NCBI RefSeq assembly: GCF_001050345.1
Contig: NZ_LFMW01000004.1
Span: 248,001-312,000, forward strand
Reading direction: 5' to 3'
Origin: Pseudomonas fildesensis
GTDB lineage: Bacteria; Pseudomonadota; Gammaproteobacteria; Pseudomonadales; Pseudomonadaceae
DNA: 64,000 nt
In this document: piece by piece, positions 17,368 to 27,810 of the stretch
Numbering within the stretch: position 1 is the stretch's first letter
Layout of the letters: every line of letters begins with the position of its first letter
Program-made: the position numbers and the translations under genes
Notes under the pieces: model-generated
Databases searched by the model: none
Seen by the model: only the letters and a program-made list of their open reading frames with translations
What the model was told of the DNA's origin: nothing

Positions 17368-18039
17368 CTACTTCACTTCTTCCAGTGCCTGGTTCAACGG
17401 CACGTAAAACTCTTTGAACAAGGCATCCACCGCCTCCTTCGCCTGGGGCGTGACAAAACCCGCCTCCAGCACCAGTACCTGATACACCCCGCGCTTGATC
17501 GCTTCGGCGCTCAAATGGGTGGAATTTTCATTGGTGGTGCACAGGAAACGCACCCACGAGGTGAGGATGATCCAGGCGTTCAGGGTCAGGGCTTCGGTTT
17601 GCACCGGGTCCATATTGAGGATGCCGGCATCGACAAACCCTCGGTAGATGGCGCCGCCCTGGATCAGGCAGCGCTGGGAAAAACGCCGGTAGCCAGTGGC
17701 CAGTTCCGGGTCGCTTTCCAGCAGGTGTTCAAGGTCGCGGTGCAAGAAACGGTAGCGCCACATGCCGGCCAGTAAGGCCTGCAGGTAGAAACGCTTGTCT
17801 TCGACGGTGATCGCGCGGCCTTGGGGCGGGCGCAGAAAACTGTCCACCAGCGCTTCGTATTCGCGAAACAGTACGGCGATGATCGCCTGCTTGTTGGGGA
17901 AGTGGTAGTACAGGTTGCCCGGCGAAATTTCCATGTGGGCGGCGATGTGGTTGGTACTGACACTGCGCTCGCCCTGCTGGTTAAAAAGCTCGAGGCTGGT
18001 TTGCACAATGCGCTCGTTGGTCTTTACTCGTGGTGCCAT
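17368..18039 (-). CDS. TetR family transcriptional regulator
   Basis: A 223-residue repressor-type protein with an N-terminal helix-turn-helix (ERIVQTSLELFNQQGERSVS then NHIAAHMEISPGNLYYHFPNKQAI). The ligand domain ends VDALFKEFYVPLNQALEEVK; the type resembles the PA0367-like regulators of fatty aldehyde/alcohol cassettes (from memory). It is divergent from the aldehyde dehydrogenase gene, and a perfect-armed palindrome lies in that gap over a sigma-70 promoter. It is therefore likely to control the cassette and itself. The inducer is unknown. Confidence 0.85.
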   Translation of the reverse strand: MAPRVKTNERIVQTSLELFNQQGERSVSTNHIAAHMEISPGNLYYHFPNKQAIIAVLFREYEALVDSFLRPPQGRAITVEDKRFYLQALLAGMWRYRFLHRDLEHLLESDPELATGYRRFSQRCLIQGGAIYRGFVDAGILNMDPVQTEALTLNAWIILTSWVRFLCTTNENSTHLSAEAIKRGVYQVLVLEAGFVTPQAKEAVDALFKEFYVPLNQALEEVK

Positions 18040-18124
18040 AGGGGAATCAGCTTCTATACACGTGAAGAGGCATCTTACGGCCTATCCTTGTCAGGATAAA
18101 TCTGCATATTGCTGCAATGTTATT

Positions 18125-18153
18125 TGACAATTTAGAGCAATGACTCTAAAAAT
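18125..18153 (+). promoter_or_regulatory. Sigma-70 promoter of the aldehyde dehydrogenase cassette
   Basis: A consensus -35 TTGACA (18125-18130) is followed after 17 bases by TAAAAA (18148-18153), a fair -10. It reads toward the dehydrogenase ATG at 18187. The spacer and -10 are occupied by the palindrome described next. Confidence 0.55.
18132..18151. promoter_or_regulatory. Palindromic operator, probably for the adjacent TetR regulator
   Basis: TTTAGAG (18132-18138) and CTCTAAA (18145-18151) are perfect inverted arms around a 6-base centre. The site overlaps the -35/-10 spacer and -10 of the forward promoter. Size, symmetry and position fit a TetR-family operator in the divergent gap (inference). 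Confidence 0.6.
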
Positions 18154-18186
18154 CCAGGCAGACCTATAACAATCGGGAACTGTGCC

Positions 18187-19614
18187 ATGTCTGCCAACGT
18201 TGCCTACCTACAAGATTCCCAGGCGCTGGATCAGCTCCAGCACCTGTTCGACACCCAGCGAAGCGCCTATGCGGCCAACCCGATGCCGCCGGCCGCGCAA
18301 CGTCAGCAATGGCTCAAGGCCTTGAGGGACTTGCTCAGTGATGAACGCCAGGCACTGATCAACGCGATCAGCCAGGACTTCAGCCACCGTAGCGCTGACG
18401 AAACCCTGTTCGCCGAACTGATGCCCAGCCTGCATGGCATTCACTATGCCAGCAAGCACCTCAAGGGCTGGATGAAACCTTCCCGCCGCGCTGTAGGCAT
18501 CGCCTTCCAACCCGCTTCGGCCAAAGTCATTTATCAACCGCTGGGCGTGGTCGGGGTGATCGTGCCCTGGAACTACCCACTGTACTTGGCCATCGGTCCG
18601 CTGGTGGGTGCGTTGGCGGCGGGTAACCGGGTGATGCTCAAGCTCAGCGAATCAACGCCCGCTACGGGTGACCTGCTCAAGAGACTGCTGGCGAAAATCT
18701 TCCCCGAGGACTTGGTGTGCGTGGTGTTGGGCGAGGCAGAAGTGGGCATGGCGTTTTCCAAACTGCGCTTCGACCACCTGCTGTTCACGGGCGCTACCAG
18801 CATTGGCAAGCACGTGATGCGCGCTGCGGCCGAACACCTCACGCCGGTCACCCTGGAGCTGGGTGGCAAGTCGCCGGCCATCGTCTCGGCGGATGTGCCA
18901 CTCAAGGACGCCGCCGAGCGCATCGCTTTCGGTAAAGCCCTGAATGCCGGGCAAACCTGCGTGGCGCCGGACTACGTGCTGGTGCCGGAAGACCGCGTCG
19001 ACGGTTTCGTCGAGGCTTACAGCCAGGCAATTCGAGGGTTCTATCCGAAGCTGGCCGACAACCCGGACTACACCGCCATCATCAACGAACGACAACTGGC
19101 CCGGCTGAATGCCTACATCAAGGACGCCACCGACAAAGGCGCCACTCTGATCCCGCTTTACGACCAGGGCCAGGCACGGCGCATGGCCCACAGCCTGTTG
19201 CTGAATGTCAGCGATGACATGACCGTGATGCAGGACGAAATTTTCGGCCCAGTGCTACCGATCGTGCCTTATCGCGGCATCGACCAGGCCTTTGCCTACA
19301 TCAACCAGCGCCCTCGCCCACTGGCCCTGTATTACTTCGGCTACAACAAGGGCGAACAGAACCGCGTACTCCACGAGACCCATTCCGGTGGTGTGTGCCT
19401 GAACGACACCTTGCTGCATGTAGCCCAGGATGACATGCCGTTTGGCGGTATCGGCCCGTCGGGCATGGGCCACTACCACGGGCATGAGGGGTTCCTGACG
19501 TTCAGCAAGGCCAAGGGTGTGCTGGTGAAACAGCGCCTGAACGCGGCGAAATTGATCTACCCGCCGTACGGCAAATCGATCCAGAAGTTGATCCAGAAGC
19601 TGTTCGTTCGCTGA
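18187..19614 (+). CDS. calB: Aldehyde dehydrogenase of the coniferyl aldehyde dehydrogenase type
   Basis: A 475-residue NAD(P)-dependent aldehyde dehydrogenase. The motifs VIVPWNYPLYLAIGPLVGALAAGN, TLELGGKSPAIV (general-base Glu) and NAGQTCVAPDYVL (catalytic Cys) are intact. The subclass lacks an N-terminal extension and ends with a basic, hydrophobic tail (YPPYGKSIQKLIQKLFVR), like CalB and fatty aldehyde dehydrogenases. In context it probably oxidises the aldehyde formed by the GMC enzyme two genes downstream. Substrate assignment as coniferyl aldehyde comes from family naming only. Transcribed from the operator-controlled promoter at 18125. Confidence 0.82.
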   Translation: MSANVAYLQDSQALDQLQHLFDTQRSAYAANPMPPAAQRQQWLKALRDLLSDERQALINAISQDFSHRSADETLFAELMPSLHGIHYASKHLKGWMKPSRRAVGIAFQPASAKVIYQPLGVVGVIVPWNYPLYLAIGPLVGALAAGNRVMLKLSESTPATGDLLKRLLAKIFPEDLVCVVLGEAEVGMAFSKLRFDHLLFTGATSIGKHVMRAAAEHLTPVTLELGGKSPAIVSADVPLKDAAERIAFGKALNAGQTCVAPDYVLVPEDRVDGFVEAYSQAIRGFYPKLADNPDYTAIINERQLARLNAYIKDATDKGATLIPLYDQGQARRMAHSLLLNVSDDMTVMQDEIFGPVLPIVPYRGIDQAFAYINQRPRPLALYYFGYNKGEQNRVLHETHSGGVCLNDTLLHVAQDDMPFGGIGPSGMGHYHGHEGFLTFSKAKGVLVKQRLNAAKLIYPPYGKSIQKLIQKLFVR

Positions 19615-19642
19615 TAAAGCCACCCTCGGGAAAACAATAACA

Positions 19643-20188
19643 ATGAACCCCAGCCTGACTGATTCACCCACGCTGTCGCGGCGCGGCGTCCTGAAAATTG
19701 GCCTGTGCGCCAGCGCCTTCCTGGCCACCGCTGGCCTTGGTGCCAGCCTCAGCGGCTGTTCCAGCAGCACCCCAGCCAGCGGCTTTGCCATGTTGCGCAG
19801 CAGTGATTTGCCGTTTTTGCGCGCGGTAATCCCGGTGTTGCTGGAGGGCGTGGCCAGCGCTCAGGAAGTCGCCAGCGGCATCGAAGACACCCTGAAAAAA
19901 CTCGATTACAGCCTGCAGCATCTGTCGCCGGAGATGTTCAAGCTCACCCAGCAACTCTTCGATGTGCTCGGCATGGGTATCACCCGCGGCCCGCTGACCG
20001 GCATCTGGGGCAGTTGGGAAAACGCCAGCGGCGAGCAGATCCGCAACTTCCTGCATCGCTGGGAAAACAGCTACCTGAACCTGTTGCGCATGGGCCAGGG
20101 CTCGCTGCTCAAACTGGTGATCATGGCCTGGTACTTCCGGCCGCAATCCTGGGCCCACTGTGGCTACCCCGGCCCGCCGAAGATCTGA
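19643..20188 (+). CDS. Tat-exported lipoprotein, probable small subunit of the GMC oxidoreductase
   Basis: A 181-residue protein with a twin-arginine signal (SRRGVLKIGLCASAFL) ending in a lipobox LSGC. It is therefore exported folded and probably lipid-anchored. The rest is helical with no cofactor motif visible. It resembles the small Tat-bearing subunits of membrane-bound GMC dehydrogenases such as gluconate 2-dehydrogenase subunit 3 (family knowledge; similarity here is by architecture and position). It lies 28 bases after the dehydrogenase gene and 36 before the GMC gene, so the three form one operon. Confidence 0.75.
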   Translation: MNPSLTDSPTLSRRGVLKIGLCASAFLATAGLGASLSGCSSSTPASGFAMLRSSDLPFLRAVIPVLLEGVASAQEVASGIEDTLKKLDYSLQHLSPEMFKLTQQLFDVLGMGITRGPLTGIWGSWENASGEQIRNFLHRWENSYLNLLRMGQGSLLKLVIMAWYFRPQSWAHCGYPGPPKI

Positions 20189-20224
20189 CAAACCCTGTAG
20201 GCGCCCCCATAACAATAAGAGTGC

Positions 20225-21826
20225 TTGTTTATGCCCGTACCTGATCTGTTTCGTGACGGCCTCGCCCGTGGCTGGAAAACCCACAACGGCGCCGCCCTCG
20301 ACAGCGACCTGACCCTGGAAGCCGACGTGGCGATCATCGGCAGCGGTGCCGGTGGCGGCACCACCGCCGAAATACTCAGCGCCGCCGGCTACAAGGTGTT
20401 GCTGATCGAAGAAGGTCCGCTCAAGACCAGCAGCGACTTCAAGCTGCTCGAAGACGAGGCCTATGCCAGCCTGTACCAGGAGGGCATCGGCCGCATGAGC
20501 AAGGACGGCGCGATCACCATCCTGCAGGGCCGGGCGGTGGGCGGCACCACCTTGATCAACTGGACTTCGAGCTTTCGCACCCCGGACGCCACCCTTTCCC
20601 ACTGGGCCAGTGAATATGCAGTCAAGGGCCACAGCAGTGCCGAGATGGCTCCGTGGTTCGAGAAAATGGAGCAGCGCCTGGGCATCGCGCCCTGGGCCAT
20701 ACCGCCCAACGCCAACAATGATGTGATCCGCAAGGGCTGCGAAAAACTCGGCTACAGCTGGCACGTCATCCCACGCAACGTTCGCGGCTGCTTCAACCTG
20801 GGTTATTGCGGCATGGGCTGCCCGGTCAACGCCAAGCAATCGATGCTGGTGACCACCATCCCTTCCACCCTGGAAAAAGGCGGAGAGCTGCTGTACCTGG
20901 CCCGCGCCGAACGTTTGAAGTACAGCGGTGACACTATCAGCAGCCTGGAATGTGTGGCCATGGATGAACGCTGCGTGGCACCCACCGGGCGCAAGATCAC
21001 GGTCAAGGCCAAGCACTATGTGCTGTCGGGCGGCGGCATCAACAGCCCGGCGCTGCTGATGCGCTCGGACGCCCCCGACCCGCATTCGCGGCTGGGCAAA
21101 CGCACGTTTTTGCACCTGGTGAACTTCTCCGCCGGGTTGTTCGACGAGGTGATCAACCCGTTCTACGGCGCGCCGCAGTCGATTTATTCCGATCACTTCC
21201 AATGGCAGGACGGCACCACCGGCAAAATGTCCTACAAGCTTGAGGCGCCACCCTTACATCCAGGATTGGCCAGCACCTTGTTCGGCGGCTACGGCACGCA
21301 GAACGCCCTGGATATGAACCGATTGCCCAACACCCACGCGATGCTGGCGTTGTTGCGAGACGGTTTCCACCCCGACAGTTCGGGCGGCAGCGTGGATCTG
21401 CGCGGGGACGGTACGCCGGTGCTCGACTACCAGGTGTCGGATTACGCCTGGGACGGCCTGCGCCGGGCCTTCCACAGCATGGCCGAGATTCAGTTCGCGG
21501 CGGGCGCCAGGTCGGTCAAGCCGTTACATCACGATGCGCGCTACGTGAACACTCTGGCCGAGGCGCGCAGCATGATTGACGGTCTGAGCCTGGAACTGCA
21601 TCGAACGACGCTGGGCAGCGCCCATGTGATGGGCGGCTGTGCGATGGGCGAAGACCCTGAAAATGCAGTGGCCGACAGCCTCGGGCGTCACCACCAACTG
21701 CGCAATCTGTCGATTCACGATGGCTCGTTATTCCCCACGAGCATTGGGGCTAATCCGCAATTATCGGTGTATGGATTGACCGCCCAACTGGCGACAGCTT
21801 TGGCCGAACGTCTGAAAACGGCATGA
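20225..21826 (+). CDS. GMC family FAD-dependent oxidoreductase
   Basis: A 533-residue flavoprotein of the glucose-methanol-choline family. The FAD-binding motif AIIGSGAGGGTTAEIL is near residue 38, followed by LIEEG. GRAVGGTTLINWTSSFRTP and GGGINSPALLMRSD are GMC signatures, and the C-terminal GGCAMGEDPENAVAD and SIGANPQLSVYGLTA carry the active-site region. It has no signal peptide of its own and could be carried out by the Tat lipoprotein encoded just upstream. The likely role is oxidation of an alcohol whose aldehyde passes to the dehydrogenase of the operon; the substrate is unknown. Confidence 0.85.
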   Translation: MFMPVPDLFRDGLARGWKTHNGAALDSDLTLEADVAIIGSGAGGGTTAEILSAAGYKVLLIEEGPLKTSSDFKLLEDEAYASLYQEGIGRMSKDGAITILQGRAVGGTTLINWTSSFRTPDATLSHWASEYAVKGHSSAEMAPWFEKMEQRLGIAPWAIPPNANNDVIRKGCEKLGYSWHVIPRNVRGCFNLGYCGMGCPVNAKQSMLVTTIPSTLEKGGELLYLARAERLKYSGDTISSLECVAMDERCVAPTGRKITVKAKHYVLSGGGINSPALLMRSDAPDPHSRLGKRTFLHLVNFSAGLFDEVINPFYGAPQSIYSDHFQWQDGTTGKMSYKLEAPPLHPGLASTLFGGYGTQNALDMNRLPNTHAMLALLRDGFHPDSSGGSVDLRGDGTPVLDYQVSDYAWDGLRRAFHSMAEIQFAAGARSVKPLHHDARYVNTLAEARSMIDGLSLELHRTTLGSAHVMGGCAMGEDPENAVADSLGRHHQLRNLSIHDGSLFPTSIGANPQLSVYGLTAQLATALAERLKTA

Positions 21827-21871
21827 AAAAACACGGTATTCTCCATGTCTATACTGCTTTCTTCTGCATAA

Positions 21872-23048
<1,177 letters not shown>

Positions 23049-23073
23049 GGACTCGCAGCGCCTGTCAGGGCCT

Positions 23074-23106
23074 CATCGGGAGCGACGATTCGACTTGCTC
23101 CCGATG
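23074..23106. repeat. Short REP-derived inverted repeat between convergent ferredoxin and mutM
   Basis: CATCGGGAGC (23074-23083) and GCTCCCGATG (23097-23106) are perfect inverted arms around a 13-base centre. The arms match one end of the GGGAGG-type REP. It lies between convergent genes and could act as a bidirectional transcript-end hairpin. Confidence 0.6.
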
Positions 23107-23130
23107 GCGTAATCAGCCTTCACACAACAA

Positions 23131-23943
23131 TCAGCTCTGACATTTCGGGCAAAACACACTCGCCCGCTGCCCCAGCACCACATTGCGCAACTCCGCCCCA
23201 CACACCTTGCACGCCTCGCCTCCCCGGCCATAGACGAACAATTCCTGCTGGAAATACCCCGGCTGCCCGTCGCCACCGATAAAGTCCCGCAAAGTCGTGC
23301 CGCCCCGCTCGATGGCTGCCGCCAGAATGCGTTTGATCTCAATCGCCAGCTTCAAATAACGCCCGCGTGAAATACCGCCGGCCTCGCGACGCGGATCGAT
23401 CCCCGCCGCAAACAACGCTTCCGTCGCATAGATATTGCCCACGCCCACCACCACCGCGTTGTCCATGATGAACGGCTTCACCGCCATCGAACGCCCACGT
23501 GACAGCTTAAACAAACGCTCGCCATCGAACAGGTCGGTCAATGGCTCCGGCCCCAGGCGAATCAACAATTCGTGGTTGTACGGGTCCTGGCTCCAGAGCA
23601 TCGCGCCGAAACGCCGGGGGTCGGTGTAGCGCAGGGCCAGGCCCGACTCCAGCTCGATGTCCACATGCTCATGCTTGGCCGCCGGCAGGCCGACTTCCAC
23701 CAGGCGCAGGTTGCCCGACATACCCAGGTGGCTGATCAAGGTACCCACTTCAGCATTGATCAACAGGTACTTGGCCCGCCGCTCCACCAGCACGATGCGT
23801 TGGCCCGACAGGCGCACATCCAGGTCTTCCGGGATCGGCCAGCGCAGGCGCCGCTCACGTACCACCACGCGGCTGACCCGCTGGCCTTCCAAGTGCGGCG
23901 CAATCCCGCGCCGGGTGGTTTCGACTTCCGGTAACTCAGGCAT
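23131..23943 (-). CDS. mutM: Formamidopyrimidine-DNA glycosylase
   Basis: A 270-residue base-excision repair enzyme that removes 8-oxoguanine and formamidopyrimidines. It starts [14 protein letters not shown] with the catalytic N-terminal Pro and Glu. The helix-two-turn-helix region [17 protein letters not shown] is clear, as is the C-terminal zinc finger CKVC...CPKC. Length is normal. The HDOD gene lies about 20 bases downstream of nothing here: it is upstream on the same strand, so the two may be cotranscribed. Confidence 0.96.
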   Translation of the reverse strand: MPELPEVETTRRGIAPHLEGQRVSRVVVRERRLRWPIPEDLDVRLSGQRIVLVERRAKYLLINAEVGTLISHLGMSGNLRLVEVGLPAAKHEHVDIELESGLALRYTDPRRFGAMLWSQDPYNHELLIRLGPEPLTDLFDGERLFKLSRGRSMAVKPFIMDNAVVVGVGNIYATEALFAAGIDPRREAGGISRGRYLKLAIEIKRILAAAIERGGTTLRDFIGGDGQPGYFQQELFVYGRGGEACKVCGAELRNVVLGQRASVFCPKCQS

Positions 23944-23964
23944 GTGTACCTCGTGAATAAAGGG

Positions 23965-24831
23965 TCAGTGCGCGCCCAGTTCGCGGATCGACTGCTTCAA
24001 ACTCTCGAAGTCGTAATCCGACAAGCCGATGTGATCCAGCACCAGCGGGCCAATAGCGTTCCACTCATGGTCGACCGACTGATTACCCAGCACCCGGTAG
24101 GACGCGCAAATGTGCTCGGCCATTTTCAGGATCGCCAGCAGGTTTTTCAGCTGTGGCCGGTGGTGAGAATCATCGCTGAAAATCGCCAGGGCATTGTGGT
24201 GATTGGCGATGGCGTCGGTCACATGCTCCGGCAGGCGCCAGGACTTGGCGGTGTAGTAGCCGACCACCGCATGGTTGGTGTTGAACGCGTTGTTTTCGGT
24301 GTCGACTACGCGGCAGTCCGGGCCGGCGTTGCCATAAGCCTCCTCCAGCACGGCCATGTAATTGGGAAAGCGCTTGAGCATCAGCGGCACACCACAATCG
24401 TGGAACAGGCCAAGGGCATAAGCTTCGTCCACCGCCTGAGAGCCGGTGCGCTTGGCCAGGGTCAGGCAGGTCATTGCCACATCCTGGGCCGTGTCCCAGA
24501 AGCGGTTGAGGGTAACGATGGTGTCGTCACTCATCTCACCCTTGATCGACAGGGCGTTGATCAGGTTGATAATCGAGCGGCTGCCCAATAGGTTCACCGC
24601 GCGCTGGATCGAGGCGACTTTGTTGCTCAGGCCGTAATACGGCGAGTTGACGATCTTCAACAGAGCGCCGGACAGGCCCGGGTCCTGGGCAATCAACTTC
24701 GCGATCACTTCCAGGTCCGGGTCGGGCATGTACTGCTCCATCTGCAAATCCACCATGATTTGCGGTTGGGGCGGCACGCTGATGCCTTGTAGGACTTGTT
24801 GAATCTGCTCGGCGGTAAGCTCTTGGGACAT
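23965..24831 (-). CDS. HDOD domain signalling protein
   Basis: A 288-residue protein almost wholly made of one HDOD domain, a catalytically uncertain relative of HD phosphohydrolases found in stress and c-di-GMP-related signalling. The segments LIAQDPGLSGALLKIVNSPYY, AVNLLGSRSIINLINAL, ALGLFHDCGVPLML and ADAIANHHNAL are typical. The ATG at 24831 (MSQELTAEQIQQVL) was chosen; longer starts to 25038 look like untranslated leader. No output domain is attached. It is divergent from the RlmI-like gene, and a TATACT-like box lies near 24954. Confidence 0.85.
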   Translation of the reverse strand: MSQELTAEQIQQVLQGISVPPQPQIMVDLQMEQYMPDPDLEVIAKLIAQDPGLSGALLKIVNSPYYGLSNKVASIQRAVNLLGSRSIINLINALSIKGEMSDDTIVTLNRFWDTAQDVAMTCLTLAKRTGSQAVDEAYALGLFHDCGVPLMLKRFPNYMAVLEEAYGNAGPDCRVVDTENNAFNTNHAVVGYYTAKSWRLPEHVTDAIANHHNALAIFSDDSHHRPQLKNLLAILKMAEHICASYRVLGNQSVDHEWNAIGPLVLDHIGLSDYDFESLKQSIRELGAH

Positions 24832-24985
24832 AAGTACACACTCTGGGCTAGGCAGGGATTCTAACCCCGATACGAACCTGATCGACACCTCAAAAAACCA
24901 CCCCTCGCTCCTACAGTCCATCAGGCCAAGCCGCGGAATGTAATGCAACACGCTATACTCCCGCTCTTTTTTCCGGAGCGACGTC

Positions 24986-26182
24986 ATGTCCCTGCCAAGC
25001 CTGCGTCTCAAAGCCAACGCCGATCGTCGTTTGCGCAACGGCCACCTGTGGGTCTACAGCAACGAAATCGACGTGGCCGCTACCCCACTTCACGGCTTCC
25101 AGGCAGGCGACCAGGCCATCCTCGAAGCAGCCGGCGGCAAGACCCTGGGCATCGTGGCCATGAGCCCGAACAACCTGATCTGCGCCCGCCTGCTGTCGCG
25201 CGACATCAAGTTGCCGCTGGACAAGTCGCTGCTGGTACACCGCATCAACGTCGCCCTTTCGCTGCGTGATCGCCTGTTCGACAAGCCGTTCTACCGCCTG
25301 GTCTACGGTGATTCCGACCTGTTGCCAGGCCTGGTGGTCGACCGTTTCGGCGACATCCTGGTAGTGCAGATCGCTTCAGCGACCATGGAAGCCCATAAAG
25401 AAGACGTGATCGCCGCCCTGACCCAAGTGCTCAAGCCGAGCGGCATCCTGTTCAAGAACGACTCCGCTGCGCGCGACGCCGAAGGCCTCAACCGCTACGT
25501 CGAAACCGTGTTCGGCCTGGTGCCGGAGTGGGTCGCGCTGGAAGAAAACGGCGTGAAATTCGAAGCCCCGGTGATCCAGGGCCAAAAAACCGGCTGGTTC
25601 TATGACCACCGCATGAACCGCGCCCGCCTGGCCCCGTATGCCAAAGGCAAACGCGTGCTCGACCTGTACAGCTACATCGGCGGCTGGGGCGTGCAAGCTG
25701 CAGCGTTCGGCGCCAGTGAAGTGTTCTGCGTCGACGCCTCGGCCTTCGCCCTCGACGGCGTTGAGCGCAATGCCGCGCTGAACGGCGTTGCCGAGAAGAT
25801 GACCTGCATCGAAGGCGACGTCTTCGAAGCCCTGAAAGAACTGAAAGCCAGCGAAGAGCGCTTCGACGTGATCGTCGCCGACCCACCGGCCTTCATCAAA
25901 CGCAAAAAAGACATGAAAAACGGCGAAGGCGCCTACCGCCGCTTGAACGAGCAAGCCATGCGCCTGCTCAGCAAAGACGGCATCCTGGTCAGCGCATCGT
26001 GCTCCATGCACCTGCCGGAAGACGATCTGCAAAACATCCTGCTGACCAGCGCCCGCCACCTGGACCGCAATATCCAGATGCTCGAACGCGGCGGCCAGGG
26101 GCCTGATCACCCGGTGCACCCTGCGATTGCCGAGACGCGGTACATCAAGAGCATTACGTGCCGGTTGTTGCCCAATAGCTGA
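24986..26182 (+). CDS. rlmI: RlmI-like 23S rRNA cytosine methyltransferase
   Basis: A 398-residue SAM methyltransferase related to RlmI, which makes m5C1962 in 23S rRNA. It has an N-terminal PUA-like domain (LRLKANADRRLRNGHLWVYS), a middle EEHEAD-type fold, and the SAM domain with VLDLYSYIGGWGVQAAAFGA. The catalytic motifs VADPPAFIKRKKD and SASCSMH (Cys nucleophile) are present. The C-terminus HPVHPAIAETRYIKSITC is also typical. Orthology to RlmI rather than a close paralogue is likely but not proven. Confidence 0.88.
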   Translation: MSLPSLRLKANADRRLRNGHLWVYSNEIDVAATPLHGFQAGDQAILEAAGGKTLGIVAMSPNNLICARLLSRDIKLPLDKSLLVHRINVALSLRDRLFDKPFYRLVYGDSDLLPGLVVDRFGDILVVQIASATMEAHKEDVIAALTQVLKPSGILFKNDSAARDAEGLNRYVETVFGLVPEWVALEENGVKFEAPVIQGQKTGWFYDHRMNRARLAPYAKGKRVLDLYSYIGGWGVQAAAFGASEVFCVDASAFALDGVERNAALNGVAEKMTCIEGDVFEALKELKASEERFDVIVADPPAFIKRKKDMKNGEGAYRRLNEQAMRLLSKDGILVSASCSMHLPEDDLQNILLTSARHLDRNIQMLERGGQGPDHPVHPAIAETRYIKSITCRLLPNS

Positions 26183-26191
26183 TGGCTGGAT

Positions 26192-26225
26192 CATTGTAGG
26201 AACGGGCTTGCCCGTTCCTACAATG
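26192..26225. repeat. Perfect 34-bp palindrome, single REP-like hairpin
   Basis: Arms CATTGTAGGAACGGGC and GCCCGTTCCTACAATG are perfectly complementary over 16 bp with a two-base TT centre. It begins 9 bases after the RlmI-like stop and could end that transcript, although no U-run follows. It resembles one REP unit of the GTAGGAGCGAGCTTG type. Confidence 0.8.
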
Positions 26226-26328
26226 GCAACCCACACCACTACAGGAACCCTCCCACAATAGTTTTGATTGAATTCCACGTTTCGCAGACTAGTATCGGTT
26301 TCTGGTTTTACTCCGGAAAATAACAACA

Positions 26329-27528
26329 ATGTCTGAGTCCACCTGCTCGCCCGCGCTCAGTGGCGACGCCAAGCGTCAACAACTCTCCCGCTTCATACTC
26401 ATCACCTGCATTTCCCTGATCAGCTTCTTCCCGATCAACATTCTGCTGCCCTCGTTCCCCGCGCTGGCTGCCAGGTTCGACACGCCTAGCGCCGATATCG
26501 CACTCTCCATCAGTTTGTTCACGCTGGTCTTCTCCATCTCCCAACTGGTCGCCGGCCCGCTCTCGGATAAATGGGGCCGCAAGGAAGTCCTGCTCGGCTG
26601 CATCACGTTGTCGATCCTGGGGGCAATAGGTTGCGCACTGGCGTCGGACTACCTGACCTTCCTGCTGTTTCGCTCGGTACAGGCCATGGGCTGCGGTTTC
26701 TTCGTGCTGGGCCACGCGCTGGTGGAAGACCTGTTCGACGAACAGGACCGCGCCCGTGTGCGTCTCTACTACATGACCCTGAGCGGTTCGTTTGTCGCAC
26801 TCTCGCCGCTGATCGGCTCCTGGCTGCAAACCACATTCGACTGGCAGGGCAGCTTCTACGGATTCGCCCTGATGGCCCTGGGCATGTTGATTCATGCGTT
26901 TTGCATCCTGCCGTCCAAGTCCGCGAGCCCGCACCGCGCCCCGGTGTCGATTATCGGCACACTCAAAGCCGTCGCCGGCAATCGGGACTTCCTGCGCTAC
27001 TGGTGGATAGCCGCGCTGGTGTTCGCCTTTTACTTCGCCTTGATCAGCGTGACGCCACTGATCTTCATGGATGCGCTGAAACTCTCCGAATACCAGTACG
27101 CGCTGGTGCTGATGGTGTATGGCGTGGCTTATCTGCTGGGCGGCGTGGCAGCCTCGTACCTGCAAAAACGCATCGCGCTGTCCCGGCAAATCAATATCGG
27201 CCTGGGGTTACTGCTCGTCGCCGGTGTGCTGTTAACGCTGATCGTCAGCCTTGAGGCGATCACTACCGTGACGCTGCTGATCCCGATGCTGATCAGCGCC
27301 CTGGCCGTTACCCTGGTTCGGCCCGCCGCGATTTCTGCGGCGATGCTGTTGTTCTCAAGCAGCGCCGGTACGGCGGCGTCGGCGGGCAACAGCATCATGT
27401 TTCTCACGGCCGCCATCAGCAGCGCCGCACTTGCGCAAACCGGCAGCCATTTGCTGATGACGATTGCCGTGAGTTTCATCGTTTTCAGCCTGTGGGGCTG
27501 GCTGACGAATGCGCGGGTCGGGCGCTGA
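26329..27528 (+). CDS. Bcr/CflA family multidrug efflux MFS transporter
   Basis: A 399-residue inner-membrane transporter with 12 likely helices. The family motif A region is GPLSDKWGRKEVLLGC after helix 2, and motif MGCGFFVLGHALVEDLFD in helix 4 fits Bcr/CflA drug:proton antiporters. The N-terminus INILLPSFPALAARFDTPSADIALSISLF is typical of the family. Substrate unknown. It stands alone between the RlmI-like gene and ilvD. Confidence 0.85.
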   Translation: MSESTCSPALSGDAKRQQLSRFILITCISLISFFPINILLPSFPALAARFDTPSADIALSISLFTLVFSISQLVAGPLSDKWGRKEVLLGCITLSILGAIGCALASDYLTFLLFRSVQAMGCGFFVLGHALVEDLFDEQDRARVRLYYMTLSGSFVALSPLIGSWLQTTFDWQGSFYGFALMALGMLIHAFCILPSKSASPHRAPVSIIGTLKAVAGNRDFLRYWWIAALVFAFYFALISVTPLIFMDALKLSEYQYALVLMVYGVAYLLGGVAASYLQKRIALSRQINIGLGLLLVAGVLLTLIVSLEAITTVTLLIPMLISALAVTLVRPAAISAAMLLFSSSAGTAASAGNSIMFLTAAISSAALAQTGSHLLMTIAVSFIVFSLWGWLTNARVGR

Positions 27529-27810
27529 CGCTTTCCACTGTAGGAGCGAGGCGGGCGGCTGCGTTGCGCCCGCACGTCCCGTAGCGGCTATCTTCACGGT
27601 TTCGGCCATTCCCTCCAGCCGCCAGCGGTGTAGAATCGGCCCTATTCATCGCCAGTCATCCCCCGGCGGGTTTATGAGCTCAAGGCCAATGCGCGCGGCG
27701 ATCCCGTAACGTTTGAGGCAACTTCCGGACACACGGCCATTTTCTGAGTGTTCCAGACGTCAATAGAAGCTCACTCCCCTTAGTACCTGATTAGCCGCCC
27801 GGAGTGCTCC

